From Acidobacteriota bacterium (GTDB lineage: Bacteria > Acidobacteriota > Holophagae > Acanthopleuribacterales > Acanthopleuribacteraceae): a stretch of DNA of 64,000 nucleotides. Positions 7,372-17,813 of the stretch are shown piece after piece; the stretch's first letter is position 1, and the number at the start of each line of letters is the position of its first letter. The notes below the pieces were generated by a model. It searched no databases. It saw only the letters and a program-made list of their open reading frames with translations, and had not been told where the DNA came from. The position numbers and the translations under genes were made by a program. Location of the stretch: positions 186,001 to 250,000 of the forward strand of contig JAGQSC010000017.1 of NCBI GenBank assembly GCA_020439745.1. Direction: 5' to 3'.

Positions 7372-9456
7372 GTGGCTCGAACCATGTCACTCGAACACAT
7401 CCGAAACATCGGTATTATGGCGCACATCGATGCGGGGAAAACGACCATTACGGAACGTATCCTCTACTACACCGGCGTAAGTCATAAGATTGGCGAAGTC
7501 CATTACGGTACCGCCACGATGGATTGGATGGAACAGGAGCAAGAGCGGGGTATTACCATTACCAGCGCTGCAACAACCTGTTCCTGGAAGGATGTGCGCA
7601 TCAATATCATCGATACGCCCGGCCACGTGGATTTCACGGCCGAGGTGGAGCGTTCGTTGCGCGTGCTCGACGGTGCCATCGCTGTGTTCGATTCGGTTGC
7701 GGGTGTGGAACCGCAATCGGAGACGGTCTGGCGACAAGCGAATCGTTATCATGTTCCGCGCATCGCGTTTTGTAACAAGATGGATCGCGCAGGCGCCGAC
7801 TTCGAACGGACCATTGAAATGATCCGCACCCGATTGAACGGTAACCCGGTTGCGATTCAGTTGCCCCTTGGTAGTGAAGATCAATTTAAAGGTGTCATCG
7901 ATCTCATTCATATGCAGGCGTGCATCTGGGAAAGCGACGACCAGGACGAAAAGTACCAGGTTGTCGAGATTCCAGAGGCATACCTGGAAGCGGCTCGAAA
8001 GGCTCGCGAAGTGTTGGTAGAGCGCGTGGCTGAAGAAAACGAAGATCTGTTGGATTCGTATTTGGAAACAGGTACGTTGACGTCCGAACAGATTGTGACG
8101 GGTTTGCGCGCAGCCACACTCAAACACAAGTTGTCGCCTGTTTTGTGTGGCGCAGCCCTTAAGAACAAGGGTGTTCAGAACCTCTTGGATGCAGTCCGCG
8201 ACTTCTTGCCCAGCCCTACGGATGTGGGTGCCATCAAGGGCCATCCCGCTAATTCTGATGATGTGATTGAGCGACAGCCATCCGACCAGGCACCGTTTTC
8301 TGCACTGGTTTTCAAAATCATGAGTGACCCCTATGTGGGTAGTTTGGCGTTCATTCGCGTGTATTCCGGTGTGGCCAACGTGGGGGATTCGCTGTTGCTG
8401 GTCAACAAGCAAAAAAAGGAGCGCTTGGGTCGCCTTTTGCAAATGCATGCCAATAAGCGCGAAGACATCACTGAAGTCAGAACGGGCGACATCGCCGCTG
8501 TCAGCGGATTCAAGTTTGTGGTCACCGGAGACACTGTTTGTGATCCTTCTGAGCCGATTGTTTTGGAGCGGATGCAGTTTCCTGAGCCGGTAATCCACAT
8601 CGCTATTGAGCCAAGAACCAAGGCTGATGAGGAGAAACTGACTCAAACATTGGCGCGCTTGACCCAAGAAGACCCTACCTTTTGCGTGCGTACCGATGCC
8701 GATTCGGGTCAAACAATTATTTCTGGCATGGGTGAACTGCACTTGGAAGTGCTGGTGGATCGCATGCTGCGTGAGTTCAAAGTTGAAGCCAACGTCGGCA
8801 AACCGCAAGTGGCCTATCGTGAGTCGATTGCTGGTACAGCGATCATGGACGAGCATTACGAGCGTCACTTGGCAGGTAAGAACCTGTTTGCCGTGTTGCG
8901 TCTCAAGGTAAGACCTGCCGAGCGGGGAGCTGGTATTGTTTTCCGCTCTGAGCTCAAGGCGGATGCAATACCTCCTTCGTTCGTGGCAGCCGTCAAAGAA
9001 GGCATCATGCAGTCAAGTAAATCCGGTGTGCTTGCCGGTTATGAACTGATGGACTTGGAAGTTGTGTTACTTGACGCCGAAATGCGCGATGACGAGTCGA
9101 CTGAGGTCGCGTTTAAGACCGGTGCCGCCATTGGCTTCAAACGGGCGCTCAAAGAAGCGCATCCAATTATTTTAGAACCAGTTATGACCGTTGAAGTGGT
9201 GACGCCTGAAGAATATATGGGTGCCATCGTCAACGATCTCAATGCCCGCCGCGGCCAGATTCAACAGATGGCTTCACGGCCCGATGCCCAGGTAGTCACT
9301 GCTGAAGTGGCTCTGGCCCAAATGTTCGGTTACTCAACGTCCTTGCGCTCGCTCTCGCAAGGTCGTGCGAGTTACGCGATGGAGTTTTCTCGATATGAGG
9401 AAGCGCCAAAAGACGTTCAAGAGCGATTCGCCCCACAACAGCTGTTAATGGAATAG
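7372..9456 (+). CDS. fusA: Elongation factor G, spdEFG2 (recycling-type)-like
   Basis: A 694-aa translational GTPase. GTG at 7372 is chosen because it follows GAGGA by eight bases and gives the family N-terminus [21 protein letters not shown]1 AHIDAGKTT (17-25), DTPGHVDF and NKMD are intact. Domain IV differs from the canonical translocase: the KQ(S/T)GGRGQYGHV loop is [12 protein letters not shown] (from R498), and the SYHDVDSSE tip is EMRDDESTE, with R572 where E. coli has His583. The AGKN loop matches what I recall of spdEFG2, which acts with ribosome recycling factor. It occupies the normal fusA position, but no tuf follows; rpsJ starts 15 bp later. Confidence 0.93.
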   Translation: MARTMSLEHIRNIGIMAHIDAGKTTITERILYYTGVSHKIGEVHYGTATMDWMEQEQERGITITSAATTCSWKDVRINIIDTPGHVDFTAEVERSLRVLDGAIAVFDSVAGVEPQSETVWRQANRYHVPRIAFCNKMDRAGADFERTIEMIRTRLNGNPVAIQLPLGSEDQFKGVIDLIHMQACIWESDDQDEKYQVVEIPEAYLEAARKAREVLVERVAEENEDLLDSYLETGTLTSEQIVTGLRAATLKHKLSPVLCGAALKNKGVQNLLDAVRDFLPSPTDVGAIKGHPANSDDVIERQPSDQAPFSALVFKIMSDPYVGSLAFIRVYSGVANVGDSLLLVNKQKKERLGRLLQMHANKREDITEVRTGDIAAVSGFKFVVTGDTVCDPSEPIVLERMQFPEPVIHIAIEPRTKADEEKLTQTLARLTQEDPTFCVRTDADSGQTIISGMGELHLEVLVDRMLREFKVEANVGKPQVAYRESIAGTAIMDEHYERHLAGKNLFAVLRLKVRPAERGAGIVFRSELKADAIPPSFVAAVKEGIMQSSKSGVLAGYELMDLEVVLLDAEMRDDESTEVAFKTGAAIGFKRALKEAHPIILEPVMTVEVVTPEEYMGAIVNDLNARRGQIQQMASRPDAQVVTAEVALAQMFGYSTSLRSLSQGRASYAMEFSRYEEAPKDVQERFAPQQLLME

Positions 9457-9471
9457 CGTGAGGAGACCCAA

Positions 9472-9807
9472 ATGATCAATGAAACAATTCGGATCAGGCT
9501 TAAAGCTTATGATCATCGCATTTTGGATCAGTCCACAAAGCAAATTGTGGATACTGCCAAGCGCACTGGCGCTGTGATTGCGGGACCGATTCCGCTCCCC
9601 ACGCGCATACGTAAGTACACCGTTCTGCGTTCGCCGCACGTCGACAAGAAGTCGCGCGAACAGTTCGAAATGCGTACGCACAAACGCTTGCTCGACATTC
9701 TCGAGCCTACCCCCCAAACCGTGGAGGCTCTGATGAAGTTGGATCTCCCAGCCGGTGTGGATGTAGAGATCAAAGCGTTTGGCAAAGACAAAAACGGCGC
9801 CCGTTAA
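9472..9807 (+). CDS. rpsJ: 30S ribosomal protein S10
   Basis: 111-aa head protein of the small subunit, also the NusE antitermination factor. Family signatures are [18 protein letters not shown] and [35 protein letters not shown]. About eight residues of charged C-terminal tail (GKDKNGAR) extend beyond the typical 102-105 aa. It directly follows fusA, without the intervening tuf found in many bacteria. Confidence 0.98.
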   Translation: MINETIRIRLKAYDHRILDQSTKQIVDTAKRTGAVIAGPIPLPTRIRKYTVLRSPHVDKKSREQFEMRTHKRLLDILEPTPQTVEALMKLDLPAGVDVEIKAFGKDKNGAR

Positions 9808-9825
9808 CAAGCGAGGTAATGAAAC

Positions 9826-10449
9826 ATGATTAAAGGACTCATTGGAAAAAAAGTCGGCATGACTCAAGTTCACGACGAACAGGGTCGCGTGGTTCCCGTC
9901 ACGGTGCTTGAAGTGGGACCTTGTGTCGTCACACAGGTCAAGACTTCCGAGCATGACGGCTACAACGCGGTTCAGGTTGGACTCGTCGAAGAGAACACGC
10001 CGCGAAAACTGTCCAAGGCGGAAGTGGGACATTTGGGGAAAAGCCAAATTGCACCCATGCGTCATCTACGCGAATTCCGCTTGAATGAAGCCAGTGACGC
10101 CAAAGTCGGTGACCAGTTGTCCGCTACGGTTTTTGAGAAAACCGACAAGCTGACGGTGACCGGGACCTCCCGCGGTAAAGGGTTTCAGGGTGTGATTCGG
10201 CGCCACGGTTTCGGTGGAGGTCGCATGACCCACGGCAGTAACTTCAAACGCGCTCCGGGCTCGATTGGTCAATGTGCCACGCCCTCACGCGTGTTCCCAG
10301 GTAAAAAGATGCCCGGCCAAATGGGTAACAAACGGGTTACGGTTCGCAATCTCGAGGTCGTTGAGATCATCGAAGACAAGAACCTGATTTTGGTGAAGGG
10401 TGCGGTTCCAGGCTCTAAAGGCGGAATCGTGACCATTCGCAAGAGTTAA
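9826..10449 (+). CDS. rplC: 50S ribosomal protein L3
   Basis: 207-aa large-subunit protein near the peptidyl-transferase centre. It has the start MIKGLIGKKVGMTQVHDEQG and the long central extension GFGGGRMTHGSNFKRAPGSI, including the Gln-containing loop (GSIGQCATPSRVFPGKKMPG) that is methylated in some bacteria. Length and domain order are standard. It lies 18 bp after rpsJ. Confidence 0.98.
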   Translation: MIKGLIGKKVGMTQVHDEQGRVVPVTVLEVGPCVVTQVKTSEHDGYNAVQVGLVEENTPRKLSKAEVGHLGKSQIAPMRHLREFRLNEASDAKVGDQLSATVFEKTDKLTVTGTSRGKGFQGVIRRHGFGGGRMTHGSNFKRAPGSIGQCATPSRVFPGKKMPGQMGNKRVTVRNLEVVEIIEDKNLILVKGAVPGSKGGIVTIRKS

Positions 10450-10461
10450 GGAGCGATTCAC

Positions 10462-11088
10462 ATGGCTACTGCGAAAGTATTTAACCTAGAGAACAAAGAG
10501 ACCGGCTCCATCGAATTGCTGGACGACGTGTTCGCCGCTCCGGTCAACCGCCACCTGATGTGGGAAGCGGTGAATCATTACCTTGCTTGCGGTCGTGCTG
10601 GAACAGCTTCCACAAAGACCCGTGGCGAAGTAGCAGGCTCCGGTCGCAAACTGTGGAAACAAAAAGGCACAGGTCGCGCACGCGTGGGTGATATCCGTAC
10701 CCCGAAATGGCGCGGTGGTGGTACCGTTCATGGACCCAAGCCCCGCGATTTTTCCTATGCGTTTCCCAAAAAGAAGCGCCGCGGTGCATTGCGTTCTGCC
10801 CTGAGTATGAAATTGGCCGAAGGCCAGATCAAAGTGATGGAGAATCTGGATCTCGATTCTCACAAGACCAAGGCATTCATTTCCACCATGTCCGTGATCA
10901 ACGAGCATCCCCGTGCCCTGATCGTGGATTCAGCCGAAAACAAGAATCTGGTGCTCGCATCACGTAATGTGCCCAGTGCAAAGTTCACGGCGCCCGCAGG
11001 CCTTTCGATTCACGATCTGTTGAAGTATGAAGGGCTGATCATTTCCGCCAGTGCGGTTCAAGAACTACAGGAGGTACTGTCCAAATGA
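10462..11088 (+). CDS. rplD: 50S ribosomal protein L4
   Basis: 208-aa large-subunit protein lining the exit tunnel. The tunnel loop is evident as TKTRGEVAGSGRKLWKQKGTGRARVGDIRTPKWRGGG. In E. coli L4 also represses its own S10 operon; there is no sequence evidence here for or against that. Its stop overlaps the rplW start (ATGA at 11085-11088). Confidence 0.97.
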   Translation: MATAKVFNLENKETGSIELLDDVFAAPVNRHLMWEAVNHYLACGRAGTASTKTRGEVAGSGRKLWKQKGTGRARVGDIRTPKWRGGGTVHGPKPRDFSYAFPKKKRRGALRSALSMKLAEGQIKVMENLDLDSHKTKAFISTMSVINEHPRALIVDSAENKNLVLASRNVPSAKFTAPAGLSIHDLLKYEGLIISASAVQELQEVLSK

Positions 11089-11381
11089 GCGAACGGTTGT
11101 TTCAAGTGCTCCTGGCTCCGCACCTTTCGGAAAAGGGCATGGAAGAAAAATCCCGTCGCAACGTACACGTGTTTCGCGTGCGAACGGATGCGACCAAAAC
11201 AGAAATTAAACGCGCTGTCGAGCTGGCTTTCGATGTGAAAGTGGAATCGGTGCGCACGGTCAACGTACTGGGCAAAACTCGCCGGGTAGGACGTAACCAA
11301 GGGAAGCGTCCTGACTGGAAGAAGGCCTATGTTACGGTAAAGCCCGGATCGGGTGAGATCGAGTACTTCGAAGGTACTTGA
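11085..11381 (+). CDS. rplW: 50S ribosomal protein L23
   Basis: 98-aa protein at the tunnel exit, the docking site for trigger factor and SRP in other bacteria. It shows LLAPHLSEKGMEE, the KTEIKRAVELAFDVKVESVRTVN core and GRNQGKRPDWKKAYVTV. The start overlaps rplD, indicating translational coupling. Confidence 0.97.
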   Translation: MSERLFQVLLAPHLSEKGMEEKSRRNVHVFRVRTDATKTEIKRAVELAFDVKVESVRTVNVLGKTRRVGRNQGKRPDWKKAYVTVKPGSGEIEYFEGT

Positions 11382-11405
11382 TAGGGTTCAACGAGGAGCA
11401 ATAAG

Positions 11406-12230
11406 ATGGTTATGAAATCGTATAAACCAACGTCACCCGGTGTTCGCCAACTAAAGCAGCCCGTGCACAAGGAACTGGCTAAGACAGGTCCCCGCAAGTC
11501 GCTGACTGAAGGGTTGTCATTCAAAGCTGGCCGCGACAACAAGGGCCGCATTCGCATCCGATTTCGCGGTGGTCGCCACAAGCGCTTGTATCGTTTGGTG
11601 GACTTCAAACGCAACAAAGTGAATGTACCTGGTCAGGTGGTTCAACTCGAGTATGATCCGAACCGTTCCGCGCACATTGCGCTGATCAAGTATGCCGATG
11701 GAGAGTTCGCCTATATCCTTGCACCACAAGGTCTGAAGGCGGGCGCCACGGTGGTAGCTGGACCTGAGTCTGATATTTTGCCCGGTAACTCACTGCCGCT
11801 GCGCAATATCCCCGTAGGTACCAACGTGCACAACATCGAATTGAAGCCCGGCAAGGGTGGTCAAATGGCCCGCAGCGCAGGTGCTTACGCACAGCTGTTG
11901 GCCAAAGAGAACAACTACGCAACACTGCGATTGCCATCCGGTGAAATGCGTCTGGTCCTCTTGGATTGCCGCGCATCCATTGGTCAGGTCAGCAATCCGG
12001 AGCATGAAAACCGCAGCATCGGCAAAGCCGGTCGTACTCGTTGGATGGGTTTCCGTCCCCACAACCGTGGTGTGGTCATGAACCCCGTCGATCACCCCAT
12101 GGGTGGCGGCGAAGGTCGTTCTTCTGGGGGTCGTCACCCCTGTACACCTTGGGGTAAGCCAACCAAGGGTTATCGCACGCGCCGTAGCAAACCGAGCGAC
12201 AAGATGATCGTTCGGCGCCGAAAGAAATAA
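11406..12230 (+). CDS. rplB: 50S ribosomal protein L2
   Basis: 274-aa protein needed for subunit association and peptidyl transfer. The C-terminal region carries [17 protein letters not shown]: the first His, matching the functionally important His229 of E. coli, is present, while the second His of the E. coli DHPH motif is Met here, as in a number of other phyla. Standard length, with a clear GAGGAG-type site before the ATG at 11406. Confidence 0.98.
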   Translation: MVMKSYKPTSPGVRQLKQPVHKELAKTGPRKSLTEGLSFKAGRDNKGRIRIRFRGGRHKRLYRLVDFKRNKVNVPGQVVQLEYDPNRSAHIALIKYADGEFAYILAPQGLKAGATVVAGPESDILPGNSLPLRNIPVGTNVHNIELKPGKGGQMARSAGAYAQLLAKENNYATLRLPSGEMRLVLLDCRASIGQVSNPEHENRSIGKAGRTRWMGFRPHNRGVVMNPVDHPMGGGEGRSSGGRHPCTPWGKPTKGYRTRRSKPSDKMIVRRRKK

Positions 12231-12248
12231 GGTAGGGAAGGAGATACC

Positions 12249-12536
12249 ATGCCTCGTTCATTGAAAAAAGGGCCTTTCATAGATCATCACCTGGAAAAAA
12301 AGGTGACGGTTGCCCGCGAAAAGCAGGATACGCGCGTGATCAAAACTTGGTCGCGTCGCTCAACCATCCTTCCCGAAATGGTGGGTTTGACCATTGCTGT
12401 CCATAACGGCCAGAAGTTCATTCCCGTCTATGTCACAGAAAACATGGTCGGTCACAAACTCGGAGAGTTTTCGCCGACCCGCACCTGGCGTGGCCATGCC
12501 GGTCAAAAAGACGGCAAAGGCTCCAAGCGCCGCTAA
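12249..12536 (+). CDS. rpsS: 30S ribosomal protein S19
   Basis: 95-aa head protein that forms an intersubunit bridge and pairs with S13. It reads [40 protein letters not shown] and [18 protein letters not shown]. Typical length. It is preceded by AGGGAAGGAG. Confidence 0.98.
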   Translation: MPRSLKKGPFIDHHLEKKVTVAREKQDTRVIKTWSRRSTILPEMVGLTIAVHNGQKFIPVYVTENMVGHKLGEFSPTRTWRGHAGQKDGKGSKRR

Positions 12537-12552
12537 TTAGAGAGGAAGCGAT

Positions 12553-12891
12553 ATGATTTCACGAGCAAAATCCAGATTCATCCGCGGCTCCGCTCAAAAG
12601 GCGCGCCTGGTGATCGATCAAATTCGCGGTTGCCGTGTGGAAGAAGCGTTTGCGATACTCAAGTTTTCGCCCAAACGCGCCGCCCACACCATTGAGGAAT
12701 GTCTCAAATCGGCCGTAGCTAACGCACAACAAAAAGACAGCATGGTGGATGTCGACGATCTGCGCATCTCCAAGGCCGTCATCGAGGGTGGCCCCATTAT
12801 GAAGCGAATTCGCCCAGCCCCAATGGGTCGCGCGTTTCGCATCTTGAAACGGTTTCATCACGTCACCATCGAAATCTCCAACGAAGGATAA
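12553..12891 (+). CDS. rplV: 50S ribosomal protein L22
   Basis: 112-aa protein whose beta-hairpin reaches into the exit tunnel. The sequence has ISRAKSRFIRGSAQKARLVID, ILKFSPKRAAHTIEECLKSAVANA and the hairpin tip GGPIMKRIRPAPMGRAFRI. Macrolide-relevant hairpin residues appear ordinary. It lies 16 bp after rpsS. Confidence 0.98.
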   Translation: MISRAKSRFIRGSAQKARLVIDQIRGCRVEEAFAILKFSPKRAAHTIEECLKSAVANAQQKDSMVDVDDLRISKAVIEGGPIMKRIRPAPMGRAFRILKRFHHVTIEISNEG

Positions 12892-12903
12892 GGGGAGGAT
12901 ACC

Positions 12904-13518
12904 TTGGGTCAGAAAGTACATCCCACCGGCTACCGCCTGGTTGTGACTCGTGATTGGTCTTCTAAATGGATCGCCAAACACGAATATGCAAATTACTTGC
13001 ACACCGATCTTCGCTTACGCGGCGAGTTAAAAAATCGTCTGCGCCATGCGGCGATTGCAGGTATCGACATTGAGCGGGCAGCCAACAAGCTAAAAATCAA
13101 TATTGTCACGGCACGTCCGGGCATCATCATCGGCAAGAAGGGCGCTGAAGTGGAAAAGCTGAAGCAGTGGATTGCCGATCAGACCACACACGATGTAACC
13201 ATTAACATCAAAGAGGTCAAGAAACCTGAAATCGAGGCCCAGTTGATCGCAGAATCCATCTGCAACCAGTTGGAACGCAGGATTTCTTTCCGCCGCGCCA
13301 TGCGCAAAGCGCAAGAAAATGCGTTGAGATTTGGTGCAAAAGGAATTAAAATCAAAGTTTCGGGCCGGCTGAACGGAGCGGAAATCGCGCGATCTGAAGA
13401 ATACCTTTCAGGTCAGATGCCGCTGCAAACGCTTCGCGCCAACATTGACTATGGATTTGCCGAAGCGTTGACGACCTACGGCATCATCGGCGTCAAAGTC
13501 TGGATCAACAAACCCTGA
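12904..13518 (+). CDS. rpsC: 30S ribosomal protein S3
   Basis: 204-aa protein at the mRNA entry channel, with a KH domain ([21 protein letters not shown]-type GxxG loop: [10 protein letters not shown]). It starts at TTG 12904 after GGGGAGG. It is shorter than the E. coli protein (233 aa) because it ends at VKVWINKP with no C-terminal tail; many bacteria have intermediate lengths. Confidence 0.97.
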   Translation: MGQKVHPTGYRLVVTRDWSSKWIAKHEYANYLHTDLRLRGELKNRLRHAAIAGIDIERAANKLKINIVTARPGIIIGKKGAEVEKLKQWIADQTTHDVTINIKEVKKPEIEAQLIAESICNQLERRISFRRAMRKAQENALRFGAKGIKIKVSGRLNGAEIARSEEYLSGQMPLQTLRANIDYGFAEALTTYGIIGVKVWINKP

Positions 13519-13573
13519 TCCGTGTTCGGGTTGTGAACCAACCTGAAGGTCGCTACGAGAAGGAGCAAACATC

Positions 13574-13990
13574 ATGTTAATGCCAAATCGCACGAAGTAT
13601 CGCAAAATGCAAAAGAGAGCCAAAAGCCGCAACGCAACGCGCGGTACGGATCTTTCATTTGGCGAGTACGGACTCAAGGCGCTTGAGTGTGGCTGGTTAA
13701 CCAACCGCCAAATCGAAGCGGCCCGTATTGCCATGACGCGTCATATTAAACGCGGTGGCAAGATTTGGATCCGCATGTTCCCTGACAAACCCATTACTGC
13801 GAAGCCTGCTGAAACCCGGATGGGTAAAGGTAAAGGCTCGGTTGAAAAGTGGGTATGCGTGGTGCAAGCCGGTCGGATCCTTTTTGAGATGGAAGGTGTG
13901 AACACTGCGTTGGCTCGGGAAGCGTTTGAAATCGCTGCTCAGAAGCTGCCAATCAAGTGCAAGTTCGTCACCCGGCATGAGGAGGAGTAA
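13574..13990 (+). CDS. rplP: 50S ribosomal protein L16
   Basis: 138-aa protein organising the A-site elbow of the large subunit. It shows [41 protein letters not shown] and the [21 protein letters not shown] segment that holds the hydroxylated Arg in some bacteria. The ATG at 13574 is preceded by AGAAGGAG. Confidence 0.98.
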   Translation: MLMPNRTKYRKMQKRAKSRNATRGTDLSFGEYGLKALECGWLTNRQIEAARIAMTRHIKRGGKIWIRMFPDKPITAKPAETRMGKGKGSVEKWVCVVQAGRILFEMEGVNTALAREAFEIAAQKLPIKCKFVTRHEEE

Positions 13991-13993
13991 GTC

Positions 13994-14191
13994 ATGAAGA
14001 TGGATGAAATCCGTGAAATGAATGACGGCGAGTTGCGTGCTCAGCTGCTGGAAACACAGCGTGAAATCATGCACCTCCGCATGCAAAATGCCATCGGTAC
14101 CTCGGAAAGTCCGGTCAGCATTCGTCACAAGAAGCGCGATGTCGCGCGGATCAAGACCGTTCTGCGTCAGCGCGAATCGGTAAAGCAGTAA
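13994..14191 (+). CDS. rpmC: 50S ribosomal protein L29
   Basis: 65-aa helical-hairpin protein near the exit tunnel. [31 protein letters not shown] and the closing [18 protein letters not shown] match the family. It starts three bases after the rplP stop, with GGAGGAG inside the rplP end. Confidence 0.97.
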   Translation: MKMDEIREMNDGELRAQLLETQREIMHLRMQNAIGTSESPVSIRHKKRDVARIKTVLRQRESVKQ

Positions 14192-14201
14192 GGGGCTAGC
14201 A

Positions 14202-14465
14202 ATGGAAAATCAACGAGGACAACGGGTTAAGCGTATCGGTACCGTCGTCAGCAACAAGATGGACAAGACGATCGTGGTTCAAGTAGAACGCCGCATGGCG
14301 CACGCTTTGTATCAGCGCACCATGAAAAAGTCCAAGAAGTTCGTCGCACATGACGAGCGCAACGAAGCCAATATCGGTGATCGCGTAGAGATCATCGAAT
14401 CGCGGCCCTATTCGAAGCGCAAGCGCTGGCGTCTGGTGCGCGTTGTCGAGCAGGCTCAAGCCTGA
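14202..14465 (+). CDS. rpsQ: 30S ribosomal protein S17
   Basis: 87-aa primary assembly protein with an OB fold. [27 protein letters not shown] and [33 protein letters not shown] are characteristic. It lies 10 bp after rpmC. Confidence 0.98.
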   Translation: MENQRGQRVKRIGTVVSNKMDKTIVVQVERRMAHALYQRTMKKSKKFVAHDERNEANIGDRVEIIESRPYSKRKRWRLVRVVEQAQA

Positions 14466-14495
14466 TCATTTGGAAGTTGAAGGAAGGGATCTGCC

Positions 14496-14864
14496 ATGAT
14501 TCAGATGGGAACAATCCTCAGTGTTGCTGACAATTCGGGTGCGAAGAAGATTATGTGTATTCGCGCTCATGGCGGCAGCGTGGGCAAATATGCCCAGCTC
14601 GGCGACATCATTACTGCTTCTGTGAAAGAGGCGCAACCGGGTGGGACGATCAAGAAGAAGAAAGTCGTAAAGGCTGTGATTGTCCGCCAAAAGAAGGAGT
14701 TCCGCCGTAAGGACGGCTCCTACATCCGCTTCGACGAGAATGCGGCAGTCATTGTGAAAGAAGACGGTGAACCTATTGGTACCCGTGTTTTTGGTCCTGT
14801 GGCCCGCGAACTTCGTGACAAAAAGTACATGAAGATCGTCTCGTTGGCGCCAGAAGTTCTGTAG
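14496..14864 (+). CDS. rplN: 50S ribosomal protein L14
   Basis: 122-aa protein at the subunit interface, where it contacts 16S helix 14 and can bind the silencing factor Rsf[23 protein letters not shown] and the [24 protein letters not shown] ending are diagnostic. Standard length and position. Confidence 0.98.
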   Translation: MIQMGTILSVADNSGAKKIMCIRAHGGSVGKYAQLGDIITASVKEAQPGGTIKKKKVVKAVIVRQKKEFRRKDGSYIRFDENAAVIVKEDGEPIGTRVFGPVARELRDKKYMKIVSLAPEVL

Positions 14865-14880
14865 AAGTGAGGGCTCGTTC

Positions 14881-15192
14881 ATGGCGATGAAGATAAAAAA
14901 AGGCGATACGGTGCAAATCATGGTGGGTAAGGACCGTGGACAGCAAGGTAAGGTTCTGGATGTCATTCTGGAAAAGAACCGCGTGCTGGTAGAAGGTCTG
15001 AACCTGGTGAAAAAGCACCAACGCGCTGGTGGCGGCCAGGAGGCCGGCATCATTGAAAAGGAAGCACCACTGAATCTGTCCAACGTGATGTTGGTAGACC
15101 CCAGTGACAGTAAGCCGACACGCGTGGGCTTCAAGGTTGACAACGGCAAGAAGCACCGCTTCAGCAAGCGAACCGGCCAGTTGCTGGATTGA
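14881..15192 (+). CDS. rplX: 50S ribosomal protein L24
   Basis: 103-aa KOW-domain assembly initiator of the large subunit. [26 protein letters not shown] holds the KOW motif, and [25 protein letters not shown] follows. ATG at 14881 or 14887 could start it; both give a family-like N-terminus. Confidence 0.97.
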   Translation: MAMKIKKGDTVQIMVGKDRGQQGKVLDVILEKNRVLVEGLNLVKKHQRAGGGQEAGIIEKEAPLNLSNVMLVDPSDSKPTRVGFKVDNGKKHRFSKRTGQLLD

Positions 15193-15206
15193 TTTGGAGT
15201 ACAATC

Positions 15207-15749
15207 ATGGATCGTTTGGACAAGCAATATTTATCGGATGTCAGGCAGAAGCTCAAAGATGAGTTGGGTCTGACCAATGTCATGCAGGTTCCCCGCCTCA
15301 CCAAGGTAGTGATCAATATGGGTGTTGGTGAAGCCATTGGCAACATCAAGACCTTGGACGCGGCTGTCGCTGAATTATCGGCACTGGCTGGGCAGAAGGC
15401 AGTTGTGACTCGCGCCACCAAGTCGATTTCGAACTTCAAGTTGCGTGAAGGCATGCCTATTGGTTGCCGGGTGACCCTGCGTGGACAACGCATGTATGCC
15501 TTTTTGGAGCGGTTGGTGAATATAGCGCTCCCGCGGGTACGCGACTTCCGCGGCGTCCCGACCAAGTCATTTGACGGTCGCGGTAACTACACATTAGGTC
15601 TTAAGGACCAAGTCATCTTTCCAGAGATTGACTACGGCAAAATTGACAAGGTACGTGGCATGAACGTTTGTTTCGTGACCACGGCCAACAATGACGATCA
15701 GGCGCGGGCCCTGCTGACCCATCTGGGTATGCCGTTCCGCAAGGCGTAA
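15207..15749 (+). CDS. rplE: 50S ribosomal protein L5
   Basis: 180-aa 5S rRNA-binding protein of the central protuberance. ATG at 15207 gives [20 protein letters not shown] and is preceded by TTGGAGT; the open frame extends back into rplX and is not needed. [35 protein letters not shown] and [20 protein letters not shown] are intact. The next gene, 12 bp downstream, is rpsH: the usual rpsN (S14) is absent. Confidence 0.98.
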   Translation: MDRLDKQYLSDVRQKLKDELGLTNVMQVPRLTKVVINMGVGEAIGNIKTLDAAVAELSALAGQKAVVTRATKSISNFKLREGMPIGCRVTLRGQRMYAFLERLVNIALPRVRDFRGVPTKSFDGRGNYTLGLKDQVIFPEIDYGKIDKVRGMNVCFVTTANNDDQARALLTHLGMPFRKA

Positions 15750-15761
15750 AGGAGCAAGATC

Positions 15762-16163
15762 ATGATTGTTACAGATCCTATTTCTGATCTTCTGACCCGC
15801 ATTCGCAACGGTCATATGGCAAAACACGACAAGGTGGACATCCCGTCTTCCCGCGTGAAACAGGAAATCGTCCGCATCCTGAAGGATGAGGGTTACATCA
15901 AGAATTTCAAAGTCGTGGAGCCGAAGGGTTCATTCCCCTCGATTCGCGTCTATCTCAAGTACAACAACGACGGCCACCCGGTAATTCATGGGCTGAAACG
16001 GGTATCCAAACCCGGCCGCCGTATGTATCGCGGAAAAGACAAGCTTCCCAAGGTTTTGGGTGGACTTGGGATTTCCATCATCACCACGTCACAAGGCATC
16101 ATGACCGACCGCCAAGCCCGAGAATTGGGTGTGGGTGGCGAAATCTTGTGTAGCGTGTGGTAA
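15762..16163 (+). CDS. rpsH: 30S ribosomal protein S8
   Basis: 133-aa 16S rRNA-binding protein and, in E. coli, repressor of the spc operon. It has TDPISDLLTRIRNGHMAKHDKVDIPSS and the C-terminal GISIITTSQGIMTDRQARELGVGGEILCSVW. It immediately follows rplE, with no room for rpsN between them. Confidence 0.98.
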   Translation: MIVTDPISDLLTRIRNGHMAKHDKVDIPSSRVKQEIVRILKDEGYIKNFKVVEPKGSFPSIRVYLKYNNDGHPVIHGLKRVSKPGRRMYRGKDKLPKVLGGLGISIITTSQGIMTDRQARELGVGGEILCSVW

Positions 16164-16173
16164 GGGAGCGGAC

Positions 16174-16725
16174 ATGTCTCGTATTGGAAGATTACCGATC
16201 GCCATCCCCGGCAATGTAAAAGCCACCATTCAGGGTGGAACCATTCAAGTCGAGGGCCCTAAAGGCAAATTGCAGGCTCCGGTTCCTGAAGGTATTACAG
16301 CCAGCTTGGAAAACGGTGAGTTGGTTTTTTCACGCAATTCAGAGTTGGGGCCGATTCGGGCGCGCCATGGATTGGCAAGGTCCTTGGCAGCCAACTGCGT
16401 GAAGGGTGTCACCGAAGGTTTTGAACGTAAGTTACGTGTTGTGGGCGTGGGTTATCGCGTGGCTGTTCAAGGCAACAACATTGAGTTTCACCTGGGCTAT
16501 TCACATCCCATCAACTTCGCCTTGCCGAAAGGCATTTCCGCAACGGCAGACATCGACAAGGCCTCCAAGGCCACCATTCTGACATTGCAGGGCATCGACA
16601 AGCAGTTGATTGGCCAGGTAGCAGCAAATATCCGTTCCCTGAGAAAGCCGGAACCCTACAAGGGTAAAGGCATTCGTTATGAGGAAGAGAAGATACGCAT
16701 CAAAGCCGGTAAGTCCGGGAAGTAA
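16174..16725 (+). CDS. rplF: 50S ribosomal protein L6
   Basis: 183-aa two-domain protein near the sarcin-ricin loop. ATG at 16174 ([19 protein letters not shown]) is preceded by GGGAG. The family hallmark [25 protein letters not shown] lies at the C-terminus. Length is typical (about 180 aa). Confidence 0.98.
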   Translation: MSRIGRLPIAIPGNVKATIQGGTIQVEGPKGKLQAPVPEGITASLENGELVFSRNSELGPIRARHGLARSLAANCVKGVTEGFERKLRVVGVGYRVAVQGNNIEFHLGYSHPINFALPKGISATADIDKASKATILTLQGIDKQLIGQVAANIRSLRKPEPYKGKGIRYEEEKIRIKAGKSGK

Positions 16726-16736
16726 GCGAGGAAGCC

Positions 16737-17096
16737 ATGAAAATGACCAAGGAAGCCAAACGACAGCGCGTTCATCACCGCGTTCGCAAAATCGTGCATG
16801 GTACACCTGAGCGGCCACGCTTATCGGTTTACCGCAGCAACAGCCAGATCTACGTTCAAGCCATTGACGATTCGGCTGGTACGACTTTGGCCTCTGCCTC
16901 AAGTATTGAGAAAGAGTTCAAATCAAATGCCAAGGGTAGCAATGTGGCTGGCGCTAAAATGGTGGGTACGCATATTGCCCAGCGTTTGCTGGACAAGGGC
17001 ATCACGACCGCTGTCTTCGATCGCGGTGGTTATCGCTATCACGGCCGTGTTAAGGCGCTGGCAGAAGCCGCGCGTGAAGCCGGCCTGAAGATCTGA
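16737..17096 (+). CDS. rplR: 50S ribosomal protein L18
   Basis: 119-aa 5S rRNA-binding protein. The basic N-terminus ([37 protein letters not shown]) and the ending [26 protein letters not shown] are diagnostic. It lies 11 bp after rplF. Confidence 0.98.
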   Translation: MKMTKEAKRQRVHHRVRKIVHGTPERPRLSVYRSNSQIYVQAIDDSAGTTLASASSIEKEFKSNAKGSNVAGAKMVGTHIAQRLLDKGITTAVFDRGGYRYHGRVKALAEAAREAGLKI

Positions 17097-17118
17097 CGGC
17101 TGATTGAAGGAGCGAATT

Positions 17119-17625
17119 GTGAGCAAACGTCCAACGAACATCAATGAAATCAATCTAAAAGACCGTGTGGTTAACATCCAACGCGTCACCAAGGTTGTTA
17201 AGGGTGGTAAGAACTTCTCCTTCTCGGCTTTGGTTGTCGTGGGCGATGGGGAAGGACATGTAGGTTACGGTCAGGGTAAAGCCCTGGAAGTACCTGCCGC
17301 GATCAAGAAAGCCGTTGAGGCTGCCAAGCGCGATATGATCCGCATCCCCATCATCAACCACACCATCCCCCATGAGATTACCGAAAAGTTTGGCGGCGCA
17401 GCCGTCATGTTGAAGCCGGCCCAGGAAGGTAAGGGCGTTATCGCAGGTGGCGCTGTTCGCGCAGTTGTGGAAGCAGCAGGCATCCGCGATATCGTAACCA
17501 AGTCACTGGGATCGGATAACAAGATCAATATTGTCAAGGCGACGTTTAGATGCTTGGAGCGACTCAGCGACCCGTTTGAGTACGCCACCACCTTGGGTCG
17601 CGACACACAGGAGATGACTTCATGA
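17119..17625 (+). CDS. rpsE: 30S ribosomal protein S5
   Basis: 168-aa protein acting in decoding fidelity and helicase activity at the mRNA entry. GTG at 17119 is chosen because AGGAG (17108-17112) lies six bases upstream. [38 protein letters not shown] and the [23 protein letters not shown] helix are standard. Its TGA overlaps the rpmD start (ATGA). Confidence 0.98.
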   Translation: MSKRPTNINEINLKDRVVNIQRVTKVVKGGKNFSFSALVVVGDGEGHVGYGQGKALEVPAAIKKAVEAAKRDMIRIPIINHTIPHEITEKFGGAAVMLKPAQEGKGVIAGGAVRAVVEAAGIRDIVTKSLGSDNKINIVKATFRCLERLSDPFEYATTLGRDTQEMTS

Positions 17626-17801
17626 GCACCGTAAAAGTTCAACTGGTTCGTTCAACCATTGGCACGCTCAAGAAACATCGGCTCGTGGTTAAATCGCTGG
17701 GCCTGAACAGGCTCCACCAAGTTCGTGAACTCAAGGACTGCCCCGAAGTGCGCGGTCAAATCAAGAAAGTCGACTACCTGGTCAAGGTTCTCGAAAGCTA
17801 A
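17622..17801 (+). CDS. rpmD: 50S ribosomal protein L30
   Basis: 59-aa small large-subunit protein. Its translation begins [19 protein letters not shown], continues [20 protein letters not shown], and ends [12 protein letters not shown]. The ATG overlaps the rpsE stop and it sits in the standard rpsE-rpmD-rplO order. It is easily missed because of its length, but sequence, order and coupling all agree. Confidence 0.96.
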   Translation: MSTVKVQLVRSTIGTLKKHRLVVKSLGLNRLHQVRELKDCPEVRGQIKKVDYLVKVLES

Positions 17802-17813
17802 GGGAGTATCACC

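Noticed and set aside
7387-8868. A 493-codon open frame antisense to fusA
   Set aside because: It is the mirror of a highly conserved gene; its sequence has no recognisable motif and its openness follows from codon bias on the plus strand.
14466-15227. A 253-codon antisense frame across rplN and rplX
   Set aside because: Overlaps two certain ribosomal genes on the opposite strand with no independent support.
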